A stretch of DNA of 16,273 nt, from the NCBI GenBank assembly GCA_002362385.1, contig DEUB01000053.1, positions 1 through 16,273 on the forward strand, in the 5' to 3' direction. The first letter of the stretch is position 1. Every line of letters starts with the position of its first letter. Shown here piece after piece: positions 6,369 to 13,449 of this stretch. Origin of the DNA: Lachnospiraceae bacterium UBA3273 (lineage in GTDB: Bacteria > Bacillota > Clostridia > Lachnospirales > Lachnospiraceae). The notes under the pieces were generated by a model. The model saw nothing but the letters and a program-made list of their open reading frames with translations. It made no database searches and had not been told where the DNA came from. A program made the translations under genes and the position numbers.

Positions 6369-6716
6369 ATGGAAAAGATATATCAAGGAAATGGTTTTGC
6401 TATCATTGAGAATCAAGATAAAATCCAAATTACGTGGAGTCAAGGACCATATGGAGAGTCGGTTTTTTATGATATTTCACGAGAAAATATGATGAAGGCA
6501 TTGAAATCGGAACAAGATGCTTATGAAGTGATGATTTATGCTGAGACAGGGGTTTGGTTATCTGAAAAAAAAGGTAAGCAAGATGAAATTAATAAAGCAT
6601 TTATTAGGCAATTTCCTGAATTATTGCTAAAAATTCCGGATAATCAATCTTTGTTCGATGAAGATGAATTAAAAAGATTACTTGAAAAGGCAAACGAATA
6701 TGGTAAAAATAATTAA
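6369..6716 (+). CDS. Putative immunity protein sharing its N-terminus with the gene at 10223
   Basis: This 115-residue protein has the start MEKIYQ followed by GNGFAIIENQDKIQITWSQG. The 72 bases coding this part (6387-6458) match 10247-10318 with four differences, three of them silent in this frame, which supports it as the coding frame. The remainder (FYDISRENMMKALKSEQDAY, VMIYAETGVWL and a Lys/Glu-rich C-terminal helix) is only partly shared. A purine-rich AGAGAGAAAA precedes the ATG. There is no recognised family and no membrane segment. It is probably an immunity protein; the short length may mean it is a recombinant or trimmed version. Confidence 0.55.
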   Translation: MEKIYQGNGFAIIENQDKIQITWSQGPYGESVFYDISRENMMKALKSEQDAYEVMIYAETGVWLSEKKGKQDEINKAFIRQFPELLLKIPDNQSLFDEDELKRLLEKANEYGKNN

Positions 6717-6831
6717 GAATATATTAATCCTGAATTATTCATGAGCATATTGAAATGCTTGATACTCCAAAACTTTGAACCAGTTCCTTTGAAATCAATC
6801 GGGTTATCCGCAAAATGGGCAGACTTTCTCC

Positions 6832-7396
6832 TTGAAATCCATAGGGGATTACCAGTTTGAAATCAATAACCCCAGCCAAAACTATGTAACCGGGACAAAC
6901 CGCATGGGAATGGCGGCAGGAGCGGAAGAGAAGATATGGCTGAAGGCGTCAGACGGAACAGGAGTGACCGGGACACCGGGAAGGAAGGTGTCTGGAAGCC
7001 TGGGAAGTGCGGGGCTGGATGTTGGGAAGGCGAAGTCGCCGGATGTACCGGAGATTAAAAGAGGAAAGAAGCCAGTTATCAGTCCACCTAATATTCCTAG
7101 AATGGATTTGAATAAACTACCGCAGAATGTACAGGATGCATTTAAAAAGTACAATGATGAAGGATGGAAGGGGAATGTATCGGGACAAACACAAGGGACA
7201 AATGCTGGACGTAAATGGGGTAATAGAAATGCCCAGTTACCCACAACTGATGCCGATGGTAATTCCATCACATGTAGGGAATTTGCAGAGATAGTGAAAG
7301 ATTTATAGTTCAGATGGTTCTATATGGTATACAGACAGTCATTATGGACAGGGTAAAAGTATAAATGGCATTGAAGATTTTGTGCAAATAAAATAG
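6832..7396 (+). pseudogene. Barnase-like ribonuclease toxin tail, disrupted
   Basis: This was a secreted ribonuclease toxin. About 6832-7075 is a GC-rich linker (NRMGMAAGAEEKIWLKASDG, then a Gly/Ser/Pro-rich part) that also occurs near 8633. AT-rich toxin DNA follows, in barnase order: LPQNVQDAFKKYNDEGW, AGRKWGNRNAQLP, and CREF with Glu150 (codon 7279-7281), corresponding to barnase Glu73. The frame stops at 7306-7308. The rest lies in other frames: RDSERFIV in frame 3, then SDGSIWYTDSHYGQGKSING in frame 2, with the His at 7340 matching barnase His102, to TAG 7394-7396. A loop deletion and a second indel therefore break the gene. The TTG at 6832 is not a real start. Confidence 0.7.
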
Positions 7397-7476
7397 AGAT
7401 TATGATTTTGGATAAAAAATGCTTTTATTTGTATTCTTTTATATGACGTATATTAGAAAGATATGGTGCTGTTAAT

Positions 7477-7890
7477 ATGAATAATAGAATTAATTATATC
7501 AGTAAAATGGAAGCGGAGAAGATTAAAAAAGATGCCTTAAAAAATAAAGCGGTGTTTTTTGCTGAAATTGAGGGAAATGAGATTAAGACAGAAGAAGATT
7601 ATGTACAAGCCATGGCTAATGCTTTCTGCTTTCCACAAGAACTACCTGGTAAAAAATTAGATTGGTGTAATGATTATATTTGTGATTTAATGTGGATAAA
7701 ACAAAAAAATATTATTCTTCTTATTCGCAATTATGACTTAATGTTAATTGATCATTTAGAAGTGAAAAATAATGCTATTGCAGATTTTGAGGAAATTATA
7801 CTGCCCTGGTGGGAGGGAGAGATTATTGGACATATGGTTGACGGAGTACCAAGAAGATTTTTGGTCTATATTGAAACAATTTCTTGCTGA
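7477..7890 (+). CDS. Barstar-like ribonuclease inhibitor (immunity protein)
   Basis: This is the predicted inhibitor of the barnase-like toxin upstream. The 137-residue protein has barstar-type features: EIEGNEIKTEEDYVQAMANA (first strand, then the helix that faces the nuclease), CFPQELPGKKLDWCNDYICD (the family's FP...LDW...D pattern), then strands LLIRNYDLML and a C-terminal helix. It is longer than classical barstar (about 90 residues), with an N-terminal helix and a C-terminal strand extension. The ATG at 7477 has only a weak ribosome binding site. The gene is intact while its toxin is broken, as expected if immunity still protects against sibling cells. Confidence 0.7.
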   Translation: MNNRINYISKMEAEKIKKDALKNKAVFFAEIEGNEIKTEEDYVQAMANAFCFPQELPGKKLDWCNDYICDLMWIKQKNIILLIRNYDLMLIDHLEVKNNAIADFEEIILPWWEGEIIGHMVDGVPRRFLVYIETISC

Positions 7891-8011
7891 GCCAGATACA
7901 TGAAATGATCAATACCATAAGGTCGTATATTAGAAAAGGCACAAATTGTACTTTGATTTTGACGGATTTATGTCTTGAGATTATACGGTTATGTAAGTAA
8001 CGGATATTTAA

Positions 8012-8062
8012 GTAAATAAAGATACAGGAGAATTCATTAAATATGAATCGTACCAATATTAA
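8012..8062 (+). pseudogene. Possible toxin tail overlapping the DUF4279 gene start
   Basis: Sixteen codons read VNKDTGEFIKYESYQY and end at TAA 8060-8062, 20 bases inside the next gene. NKDTGE-type turns are common near toxin ends. A stop lies immediately upstream in frame (TAA 8009-8011). GGAG (8027-8030), used by the next gene, lies within it. The remaining gap (7891-8011) shows nothing else I can support. Confidence 0.25.
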
Positions 8063-8444
8063 AGCCAGCTTAAGGATTATGGGAGAATATTTTGATGTTC
8101 AGAGGATTACGGATACATTAGGGGTAATTCCAAGTAGAACATGGAATAAGGGAGATCCTATTAGAGATTCCGGGAAAAAGCGTACATATACTGCATGGAT
8201 TTATAACACAGAAATTATTGAATCTCTAGACATAAATACTTTAATAAAACAATTTGAGAAATTGTTTTATTCAAAAGTAGATAATATAGTTGCATTGCGC
8301 CAACAGTACGAATTAGATATTAGTATTGATTTTGTGATTGTAATAGAAAACGAAGAATCCCCATCCATATATTTTGGACCAGAGTTTATCAAATTTGCAG
8401 CGGAAATAGGGGCTCAATTCGATATTGATACTTATGTTAATTGA
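8043..8444 (+). CDS. DUF4279 family protein, probable immunity protein
   Basis: The 133-residue protein matches the DUF4279 layout: an N-terminal strand KASLRIMGEYFDVQRITDTL, then GVIPSRTWNKGDP (the family's LG-I-P...W-x-KGD motif), an aromatic TAWIY strand, a helix, and strands DISIDFVIVIE and SIYFGPEFI. DUF4279 proteins are widespread small soluble proteins, often beside polymorphic toxin genes, and an immunity role has been suggested. GGAG at 8027-8030 precedes the ATG. The TGA stop is also the first triplet of an IS200 left-end relic. Confidence 0.7.
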   Translation: MNRTNIKASLRIMGEYFDVQRITDTLGVIPSRTWNKGDPIRDSGKKRTYTAWIYNTEIIESLDINTLIKQFEKLFYSKVDNIVALRQQYELDISIDFVIVIENEESPSIYFGPEFIKFAAEIGAQFDIDTYVN

Positions 8445-8484
8445 AAATGTTAAGCTAGCCATGTTGGGAGAATGGAGTAAGCAG
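8442..8484 (+). mobile_element. Minimal IS200 left-end relic, copy C
   Basis: TGAAAAT followed by a decayed hairpin, then GGGAGAATGGAGTAAGCAG, matches the first bases of copies A and B. Beyond 8484 similarity ends. It abuts the end of the DUF4279 gene, just as copy B abuts an immunity gene. Confidence 0.6.
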
Positions 8485-8574
8485 GGGTAAATATCTTGTT
8501 TCCTTGCTGGTAGACAGCATGTCTCTTAAATCTGCAAAAATATATCTTGTCAAAACCAGTAAGTGGTGTAGGAA

Positions 8575-8723
8575 TGGCAGCATGATGAAATCAGGCGTGG
8601 CAAATGTCATGAACGGTCTTGAGGAAGGATAGACCGGGAAGGAAGGTGTTTGGAAGTCTGGAAAGTACGGGACTGGATATTGGGAAGCCACTTTCTGGTA
8701 ACCATGATATAAAAATGAAATGA
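8575..8723 (+). pseudogene. Decayed Rhs pre-toxin/linker remnant with toxin domain deleted
   Basis: The segment reads SMMKSGVANVMNGLEEG and then TAG, recalling the FLNGLEAG part of the Rhs pre-toxin at about 3470. After it, 8633-8687 repeats the linker at 6975-7029 with 49 of 55 bases identical. It then passes straight to GLDIGKPLSGNHDIKMK and TGA (8721-8723). The toxin domain itself is missing. The stop overlaps GAGGAGG, the next gene's ribosome binding site. The gap 8485-8574 shows nothing else. Confidence 0.55.
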
Positions 8724-8736
8724 GGAGGTTGCAATA

Positions 8737-9285
8737 TTGAATGAGTTGGCACATTCGTGTATTAAAAGGGTTTATGAGAATAAAGATTATGGATTTTTTA
8801 AAGAAAGGAGCAGTTTAAAACCACAGTATTATGATAAATTAATTGAATTAGCAAATATTTTATGCAAAAAAATTTTGATACTTAACACAGAAAACGATCC
8901 AGCTATCGAGTTGTTGTTTTACTTTAGGGACTATATAAAGAATGAGTTTCATATAAAATATAAAAGTTTATTAAAAATTAGCAAGGTTGCAGATTTATTT
9001 GTTTTTCAACATGAATTCAGTGTAGAGAACAGAGATGAAGAAGGATTGACCCCGGTATTGGAAGGGTTTGGCGCAGAACCATATATAAGTTCTCAGTATA
9101 AAGTGGCTGAAAAAATTACGGAATTTTTATATACCTATCATTTACAAAAGTTAGAATTGACAGAAATTGATGAAGTGGTTTGGGGACTTAAAATTCCGGA
9201 AACAAGTATTTTTGGAACACAAATGACAGTAGAAAATGCTTTGTTTAGGGATTTGTACGGGATTTGTGAAGAAAAAACAAAGTAA
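8737..9285 (+). CDS. Putative immunity protein, unknown family (182 aa)
   Basis: The TTG start at 8737 is chosen because GAGGAGG (8722-8728) lies 8 bases upstream and no ATG in frame is near; the ATG at 8741 is out of frame. The N-terminal half is a basic helical bundle (YYDKLIELANILCKKILIL). A conserved-looking middle follows: FSVENRDEEGLTPVLEGFGA, then a strand/helix C-terminus with VENALFRDLYGICEE. The protein is soluble. The family is not recognised. It follows a deleted toxin linker directly, so it is an orphan immunity gene by context. Confidence 0.6.
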   Translation: MNELAHSCIKRVYENKDYGFFKERSSLKPQYYDKLIELANILCKKILILNTENDPAIELLFYFRDYIKNEFHIKYKSLLKISKVADLFVFQHEFSVENRDEEGLTPVLEGFGAEPYISSQYKVAEKITEFLYTYHLQKLELTEIDEVVWGLKIPETSIFGTQMTVENALFRDLYGICEEKTK

Positions 9286-9340
9286 ATATATTATTATAGG
9301 ACCAGATGGTAAGTTATTACTATTTGGATTAGCGAGGTAA
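9281..9340 (+). pseudogene. Toxin C-terminal stump carrying the next gene's ribosome binding site
   Basis: Nineteen codons read SKYIIIGPDGKLLLFGLAR and end at TAA 9338-9340. GPDGKLLLFG looks like the last beta-hairpin of a domain. The stump overlaps the previous gene's end by five bases. It contains GAGG (9334-9337), the probable ribosome binding site for the ATG at 9349. There is no start of its own. Confidence 0.4.
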
Positions 9341-9348
9341 CAGAATAA

Positions 9349-9555
9349 ATGTGGAAAGATATTAAGTGGCAAGGGATTGCTAAGATTGAAAAATTAGTGG
9401 CAGAATATAATATTTGGGAGTTAAATATAATCCCATACGGTAAATTTAAGATTAGAATATACGAAAGTTCAAATTGTACATATAGTGGATATACCAATAT
9501 ACATATTGCTGATGGATTAGGAGATTTTCAGTACGCCGATCCTTGTGATTTTTAA
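9349..9555 (+). CDS. Small protein of 68 aa, possibly a truncated immunity protein
   Basis: The ATG at 9349 lies 11 bases after GAGG. The protein has an N-terminal helix (MWKDIKWQGIAKIEKLVAEY), then strands WELNIIPYGKFKIRIYES and YSGYTNIHIADG, and ends abruptly at DPCDF. The helix plus three strands followed by a sudden end suggests the C-terminal part was lost at a junction near 9550, where GC-richer DNA begins. No family is recognised. Confidence 0.45.
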   Translation: MWKDIKWQGIAKIEKLVAEYNIWELNIIPYGKFKIRIYESSNCTYSGYTNIHIADGLGDFQYADPCDF

Positions 9556-9573
9556 TAATCCTTTTACCCGGCA

Positions 9574-9654
9574 ATGTATTCTGGTCGGGCGGCGTTAAGC
9601 CAGTGTATAAAAGGTAACACAAGAAAATCGGTTAAAAAAGCAATGAAAGTATAG
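9574..9654 (+). pseudogene. Possible toxin or pre-toxin remnant
   Basis: This 100-base gap is GC-richer at first. One frame reads MYSGRAALSQ then IKGNTRKSVKKAMKV and TAG at 9652-9654; another reads PGNVFWSGGVKPVYKR (9567-9617). Both look like tails of toxins, so the true frame is uncertain and the piece may be shifted. It sits in the toxin position before the next immunity-type gene. Confidence 0.25.
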
Positions 9655-9659
9655 AGAGA

Positions 9660-10157
9660 ATGATTATGGAGTGGATTGCGAATTTAAAAATGAAACAATT
9701 GCTAAATAGACTTGCTGATTACGAAAGTAAAGAGGAATTACGGCTTAATGTGAAACATTTAAATGAGTTGTTTAATCCTCCTTTTAAAAAGGTAAAAGAT
9801 TGTATTCTTATTAGTAAAAAAGATGTGAAGGAATTAGAGAACTCTCTTGATAGTGCATTAGATATATATACGGATAAAACCGGATATGAAGTTAGTAATT
9901 CAGAAGTTAGGATAAATGATTATTTTGAAAATGAAATATCAATGGAGACAGGGACCTTAATCGCTTTATTAGTAATTAGAATGTGGGCGTTGCAATTAAA
10001 GGAATTGGATCCTAATGCCACATTTTGTTTGATTATGAGTAGTGATGAAGATCGGGTGGAAATTAGATTTCATAAGTTGCGGAAAGAGGAACCAATGGGT
10101 GTGGCTGATGATATTGAAAGTTATAAAGATGGAGCGATAGGATATGTTTGTATTTAA
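9660..10157 (+). CDS. Putative immunity protein, unknown family (about 165 aa)
   Basis: ATG codons at 9660 and 9666 are both possible; GAGAGA (9654-9659) favours the second. The protein has a basic N-terminal helix (LKMKQLLNRLADY), a central acidic part with SEVRINDYFENEISMETGT, a hydrophobic helix TLIALLVIRMWALQL too amphipathic and short to be a clear membrane span, and strands FCLIMSSDEDRVEIRF. I do not recognise it. Context suggests a cytoplasmic immunity protein. Confidence 0.55.
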   Translation: MIMEWIANLKMKQLLNRLADYESKEELRLNVKHLNELFNPPFKKVKDCILISKKDVKELENSLDSALDIYTDKTGYEVSNSEVRINDYFENEISMETGTLIALLVIRMWALQLKELDPNATFCLIMSSDEDRVEIRFHKLRKEEPMGVADDIESYKDGAIGYVCI

Positions 10158-10222
10158 TTATTAAAAAGTATATGGATTGAGTATTGTATCACTGAGACTG
10201 CCAGCGAGACCATGGCAAAATT

Positions 10223-10729
10223 GTGCCCAATCAGTTTGAACAGATAGGAAATGGTTTTGCTATCATTGAGAATCAAGATAAAATTCAAATTACATGGAGT
10301 CAAGGTTCATATGGAGAGAAGGATTTTATGAAAAATATGATGAACGAACTGAAATATCCTTCAAAGGAAACGATTGATAAGTTGACAAGAAATTTAAATT
10401 TGAAGGGTGCAGATGAATTTACCCAAGATTGGGAATATGAAGTTGCCGACGTTAGTCAATTATCTGATTATGTGGATTATTATGAAAAAAATGATTTAAA
10501 TTTAAACGAAAAGGCTACGCTAATGCGTATGATACTGGAATCATATAATGATTTTTTAATAGTAGAAAAAGGAGAGGATATATTTAGAGAACGAATTAAA
10601 AAAATTTTGAAAAAAGATACATCCATTCATAATGATACACTTGAATATTGGTTATGTAATGATGAAGAAACAGACGGCTGTTTTGCAATTACTCCTTTTA
10701 TAAAAGAAATAGGATTCGGATGGCAATAA
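10223..10729 (+). CDS. Putative immunity protein with a borrowed 5' segment
   Basis: The longest form starts at GTG 10223 (168 aa), without a clear ribosome binding site. Its first 32 codons include GNGFAIIENQDKIQITWSQG, shared with the gene at 6369. The unshared part is a complete-looking acidic helical protein: ADEFTQDWEYEVADVSQLSD, then LNEKATLMRMILESYNDFLI and a C-terminal strand pair. An internal in-frame ATG at 10328 has AGAAGG five bases upstream and could be the original start, giving about 133 residues. The gene may therefore be a fusion of a leader from one immunity gene and the body of another. The family is not recognised. Confidence 0.55.
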   Translation: MPNQFEQIGNGFAIIENQDKIQITWSQGSYGEKDFMKNMMNELKYPSKETIDKLTRNLNLKGADEFTQDWEYEVADVSQLSDYVDYYEKNDLNLNEKATLMRMILESYNDFLIVEKGEDIFRERIKKILKKDTSIHNDTLEYWLCNDEETDGCFAITPFIKEIGFGWQ

Positions 10730-10818
10730 CAGGCAGTCTTTTTAGGGTTAATAATTAAACGGCGCTTGAAGTGATGTTTGCTAACTTATATCATTACTGT
10801 TTTTAAAGGGGGAGCAAA

Positions 10819-11262
10819 ATGTTATCAACAATTATTGGTAAAAAAATCACAGATATATATACAGTTGGATTTATATATTTAGAAGAAGGTCAGAATGAAT
10901 TTACTCCTGATTTAAGATGGATGTATTTTGAATTTGAAGATATATTAATAGAATTTGAATCTTTTAAACAATATAGTCGATTAAAGATGGAAAAAGTTTT
11001 AGATGTTCGATATCGATTTGAATGTGATGAAGATATGATCAAAGTCAAGTCATCTGTTAAAGAATTAGTCTTGGTTAGTTCAATACTTGCTGATAATATA
11101 GTAAAAGATATAGAATTTCAAGATGGAACGGAGAAAAATTGTGCTGCAGTAAAAATTGTATTAGAGAACGGGCAAATTATATTTATAGATCCCGGTTTTC
11201 CGTATGGAATAGGAGTAGGGGGAAAAGAGCAAGAGAAGTATTTTCATTTATCTAATAGATAA
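10819..11262 (+). CDS. Putative immunity protein, unknown family (147 aa)
   Basis: The ATG follows AAAGGGGGAG, one of the strongest ribosome binding sites in the island. The protein is beta-rich: ITDIYTVGFIYLEEG, LRWMYFEFEDILIEFES, a helix/strand with YRFECDEDMIKVK, then AAVKIVLENGQIIFIDPGFP. It ends HLSNR, with the stop inside a terminator hairpin. It is acidic and soluble and has no recognised family. Gap 10730-10818 upstream shows no toxin stump I can support, so this gene may be a separately transcribed member of the array. Confidence 0.55.
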   Translation: MLSTIIGKKITDIYTVGFIYLEEGQNEFTPDLRWMYFEFEDILIEFESFKQYSRLKMEKVLDVRYRFECDEDMIKVKSSVKELVLVSSILADNIVKDIEFQDGTEKNCAAVKIVLENGQIIFIDPGFPYGIGVGGKEQEKYFHLSNR

Positions 11263-11282
11263 ATGCTTTTTGATATTTTTTG
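11245..11282 (+). terminator. Rho-independent terminator overlapping a stop codon
   Basis: CATTTATCT (11245-11253) and AGATAAATG (11257-11265) form a perfect 9-bp stem with loop AAT, followed by CTTTTTGATATTTTTT. The preceding gene's TAA (11260-11262) lies within the stem. It would end transcription and split the array at this point. Confidence 0.65.
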
Positions 11283-11316
11283 AAATTGTGTATTTATTGG
11301 TTGAAAGAGGAGAAAA

Positions 11317-11817
11317 ATGAATGTGTTAAAGGAACTGGCTGATAAAGTAAAAGGTCAGGTAACGATAAAAACAATATTTGGAGAAGAAGTGTATGGCTTT
11401 TATTGGAATGAGCCGGCAGCATTAAAAAAAATTGAAGCTTTTGAGCATAGGAATAAATGCAGAATACCGGCAAATTACAGGGAATTTTTATTGACTTCAA
11501 ACGGTGCGATTATATATAAGTCCGAATCAAAGTATGAAGATGATGGGTATAAATTGTTAGGTATTGAGGAAATGGAAAGCGCCACGCAGGAAATGAGGAA
11601 TGACGGGTACGATATTCGGGATAGCTGGTATTGCTTTATTCAGTGTTTGTTTTGCGATGATGTCTTGCTTTTAGATTTGAATAAAGAAAAGGATTATATT
11701 GTGGATGGGGATATGGGATACCCGTCGGATGAATGGGACTTTATTCATTCGGATATAAATACATTTTTTGCCAGACTATGTCAGTGTAATGGGGCAGTAT
11801 ATTGGAGATGGAAGTAA
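11317..11817 (+). CDS. SMI1/KNR4 (SUKH) family immunity protein
   Basis: This 166-residue SUKH protein has a short N-terminal extension with a strand pair (VTIKTIFGEEVYGFYWNEP). The family core follows: LKKIEAFEHRNKCRIPANYR, EFLLTSNGAIIY, and YKLLGIEEM. Later strands are WYCFIQCLFCDDVLLLDL and YIVDGDMGYPSDEW, with a closing helix and VYWRWK. The ATG follows AAGAGGAG closely. No toxin remnant is seen directly upstream; a terminator separates it from the gene before, so it probably has its own promoter. It is expected to neutralise an unknown cytoplasm-acting toxin. Confidence 0.75.
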   Translation: MNVLKELADKVKGQVTIKTIFGEEVYGFYWNEPAALKKIEAFEHRNKCRIPANYREFLLTSNGAIIYKSESKYEDDGYKLLGIEEMESATQEMRNDGYDIRDSWYCFIQCLFCDDVLLLDLNKEKDYIVDGDMGYPSDEWDFIHSDINTFFARLCQCNGAVYWRWK

Positions 11818-11870
11818 GTAATATTGAAACTAATTAATTTGATACGGTATATATACAAGGAATAATAATT

Positions 11871-12422
11871 ATGATAAAAAAGGCAAAGTTAGATTCATAT
11901 CGCATGATGAATTTGTGGGTTGATGAAGTTCCGGATGACTGTAAGGGTGGTAAAGAAGATATTGCTTGTATTTACAAGGCTAATAAAAATATTACCTGGT
12001 TTAGTGGGATATTGTGTCTGGAGTTAAAACTGGCTCCCCGTGATGCAAGTAATTATGCAATGTTGAGTTTTAAATTTACCGAGAATAGTTCCGGTAATTT
12101 TAAAATTTTATATAAGCAGAGTAAAGAAGATAATATAGTTATGTCCGATATAGCTGCTCCGGGGGATATTGTGCATAATGGAATAGTAAAAAATTATTAT
12201 AATGCTTTGGCACAACTATTTGATGAGCTAAGTGCACAGAATATTTTTCCCAGCGGTATTTTAGAAATTTTAGGCGGAAGACATGGACTTATAGGGTCAA
12301 GCGATTTTGCTGTTACTACTGTGGCAAGAATTTTGATTAATCTATTTGGAGAGGGAGAAAAACTTAAAGAATCATATCTTGAAACAATAATTTTGGAAGG
12401 CTGTAAGAGAAAAATAAAGTAG
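11871..12422 (+). CDS. Putative immunity protein, unknown family (183 aa)
   Basis: The ATG at 11871 follows AAGGAA (11857-11862). The protein starts MIKKAKLDSYRMMNLWVDEV. It has a beta-rich middle (LCLELKLAPRDASNYAMLSF, FKILYKQSKEDNIVMSD), then a helix (YYNALAQLFDELSAQN). A Gly-rich turn ILGGRHGLIGSSDF and a terminal helix ending GCKRKIK close it. It is soluble and no family is recognised. It is the longest unknown in this part of the array, and gene neighbourhood suggests immunity. Confidence 0.55.
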   Translation: MIKKAKLDSYRMMNLWVDEVPDDCKGGKEDIACIYKANKNITWFSGILCLELKLAPRDASNYAMLSFKFTENSSGNFKILYKQSKEDNIVMSDIAAPGDIVHNGIVKNYYNALAQLFDELSAQNIFPSGILEILGGRHGLIGSSDFAVTTVARILINLFGEGEKLKESYLETIILEGCKRKIK

Positions 12423-12493
12423 TAGTATCTTGTCCGGTATTGATGAAAATGAAACGGAAAATGGATGAAAAAGAGAAATAGAGGTAAAAATTA

Positions 12494-12898
12494 ATGGAAG
12501 AAAAATATGAGGTTTCTTGCATGGTTTATGGTAATCGTAATAAAGCCGGTATTTTTTTAAAAGAAGTTGGAGATAATTATCAAATTAAATTTCAAATGGA
12601 TTCATTGCATATTATTGCTGAAGGGGAGAATTATTTTTATGCATTATTGGAATTGCGGGAGAAACTGGAGTTACAAAATATCAAATTATTATGCAAAGGG
12701 TGCAGTCGAAATGTATATCCTTCTTCGATGATACTGTCTATGGGCGATGCATTGGAAGCGTATGAATTAACCATGGGAAAACAAGCATTTACGAAAGATC
12801 TTGTTAATATTTTTGACCCATGTGGATATGATGAATATGCGTCTATTAAAGAGCAGTATGCCTATTATGAAGAATGGGTAAAAAGTGAGAAGGAATGA
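12494..12898 (+). CDS. Putative immunity-type protein (134 aa), possible in-frame extension
   Basis: The ATG is preceded by GAGGT (12480-12484). The protein has strands YEVSCMVYGNRNKAGIFL and YQIKFQMDSLHIIAEGENYF, a helix LLELREKLELQNI, then CKGCSRNVYPSSMILSMGD, AYELTMGKQAF and a tyrosine-rich end. The VYPS...MGD...GK-A...DLVNIFD arrangement is, from memory, common in small proteins of Rhs/immunity loci; I cannot give a family name. After the TGA (12896-12898) the same frame continues for another 33 codons. Confidence 0.55.
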   Translation: MEEKYEVSCMVYGNRNKAGIFLKEVGDNYQIKFQMDSLHIIAEGENYFYALLELREKLELQNIKLLCKGCSRNVYPSSMILSMGDALEAYELTMGKQAFTKDLVNIFDPCGYDEYASIKEQYAYYEEWVKSEKE

Positions 12899-12901
12899 TT
12901 T

Positions 12902-12997
12902 GAAGGCACATATAATCAATATGATAGACACTTCCCCGAAGATTTTGAAGGTAAATTAAAGAAAGCGAGTAAAATATGGACAGAAAGGAAAGAATAA
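12902..12997 (+). pseudogene. Toxin stump or nonsense-separated tail
   Basis: This is in frame with the preceding gene after its TGA. It reads EGTYNQYDRHFPEDFEGKL then KKASKIWTERKE and TAA (12995-12997), overlapping the next gene's first codons. The peptide is charged and protein-like. It is either a toxin stump, overlapping its immunity gene as at 8012-8062, or the original C-terminus of the preceding protein cut off by a nonsense codon. Confidence 0.4.
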
Positions 12998-13446
12998 AAG
13001 TTTTACAAATAGAAAACAGTAGAAGGTTATTATGTAAGGATATGCAGGAATACATAGAGGAAATCAATGTAGATAATTTTATTTCACCGGAAAGTACGGC
13101 AAAATTAATAGAAAAAATTCTAAAACATATGGAATATATGGATGAAAGAAAATTAAGTGTAAAAAAGCCGTTGGATTATTCATTTGAAAAACTATTTAAA
13201 GAAAATATGGATATTTTATTAAAAAATTCAGAACAAGATATTATTTTTTTCCATTACCTTTCTCATAAAATTGGTGCACTTGAAATTAAAGTCAGTTCAA
13301 TGATAAAGAATATTGATTATATTTTGTCCATATCTGAAATGAATAAGCGTACCGCTTGTGATGTTTTTGCGGCTAGCAAAGATATGAGAGTTGGTTTATG
13401 CATATGGAAGACGGAATATGAGCTTTTGTTGTATAAATGGGAGTAA
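12976..13446 (+). CDS. Putative all-helical immunity protein, unknown family (156 aa)
   Basis: This Lys/Glu-rich helical protein has an N-terminal basic helix (MDRKERIKVLQIENSRRLLC), a middle helix TAKLIEKILKHMEYM, then IIFFHYLSHKIGALEIKVSS and a closing helix with aromatic residues. The ATG at 12976 follows a weak purine-rich site (AAAGCGAG). Its start overlaps the end of the stump or tail at 12902-12997, suggesting coupling. The family is not recognised. Confidence 0.55.
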   Translation: MDRKERIKVLQIENSRRLLCKDMQEYIEEINVDNFISPESTAKLIEKILKHMEYMDERKLSVKKPLDYSFEKLFKENMDILLKNSEQDIIFFHYLSHKIGALEIKVSSMIKNIDYILSISEMNKRTACDVFAASKDMRVGLCIWKTEYELLLYKWE

Positions 13447-13449
13447 TTA

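Noticed and set aside
6193..6492. Plus-strand open frame of 99 codons before and over the gene at 6369
   Set aside because: It overlaps the conserved GNGFAIIENQ frame, and the differences between the two copies of the shared block are mostly silent in that other frame.
11824..11853. Promoter-like TTGAAA and TATATA before the gene at 11871
   Set aside because: Spacer is 18 bases and the predicted transcript would start at the ribosome binding site, so the match is weak in such AT-rich DNA.
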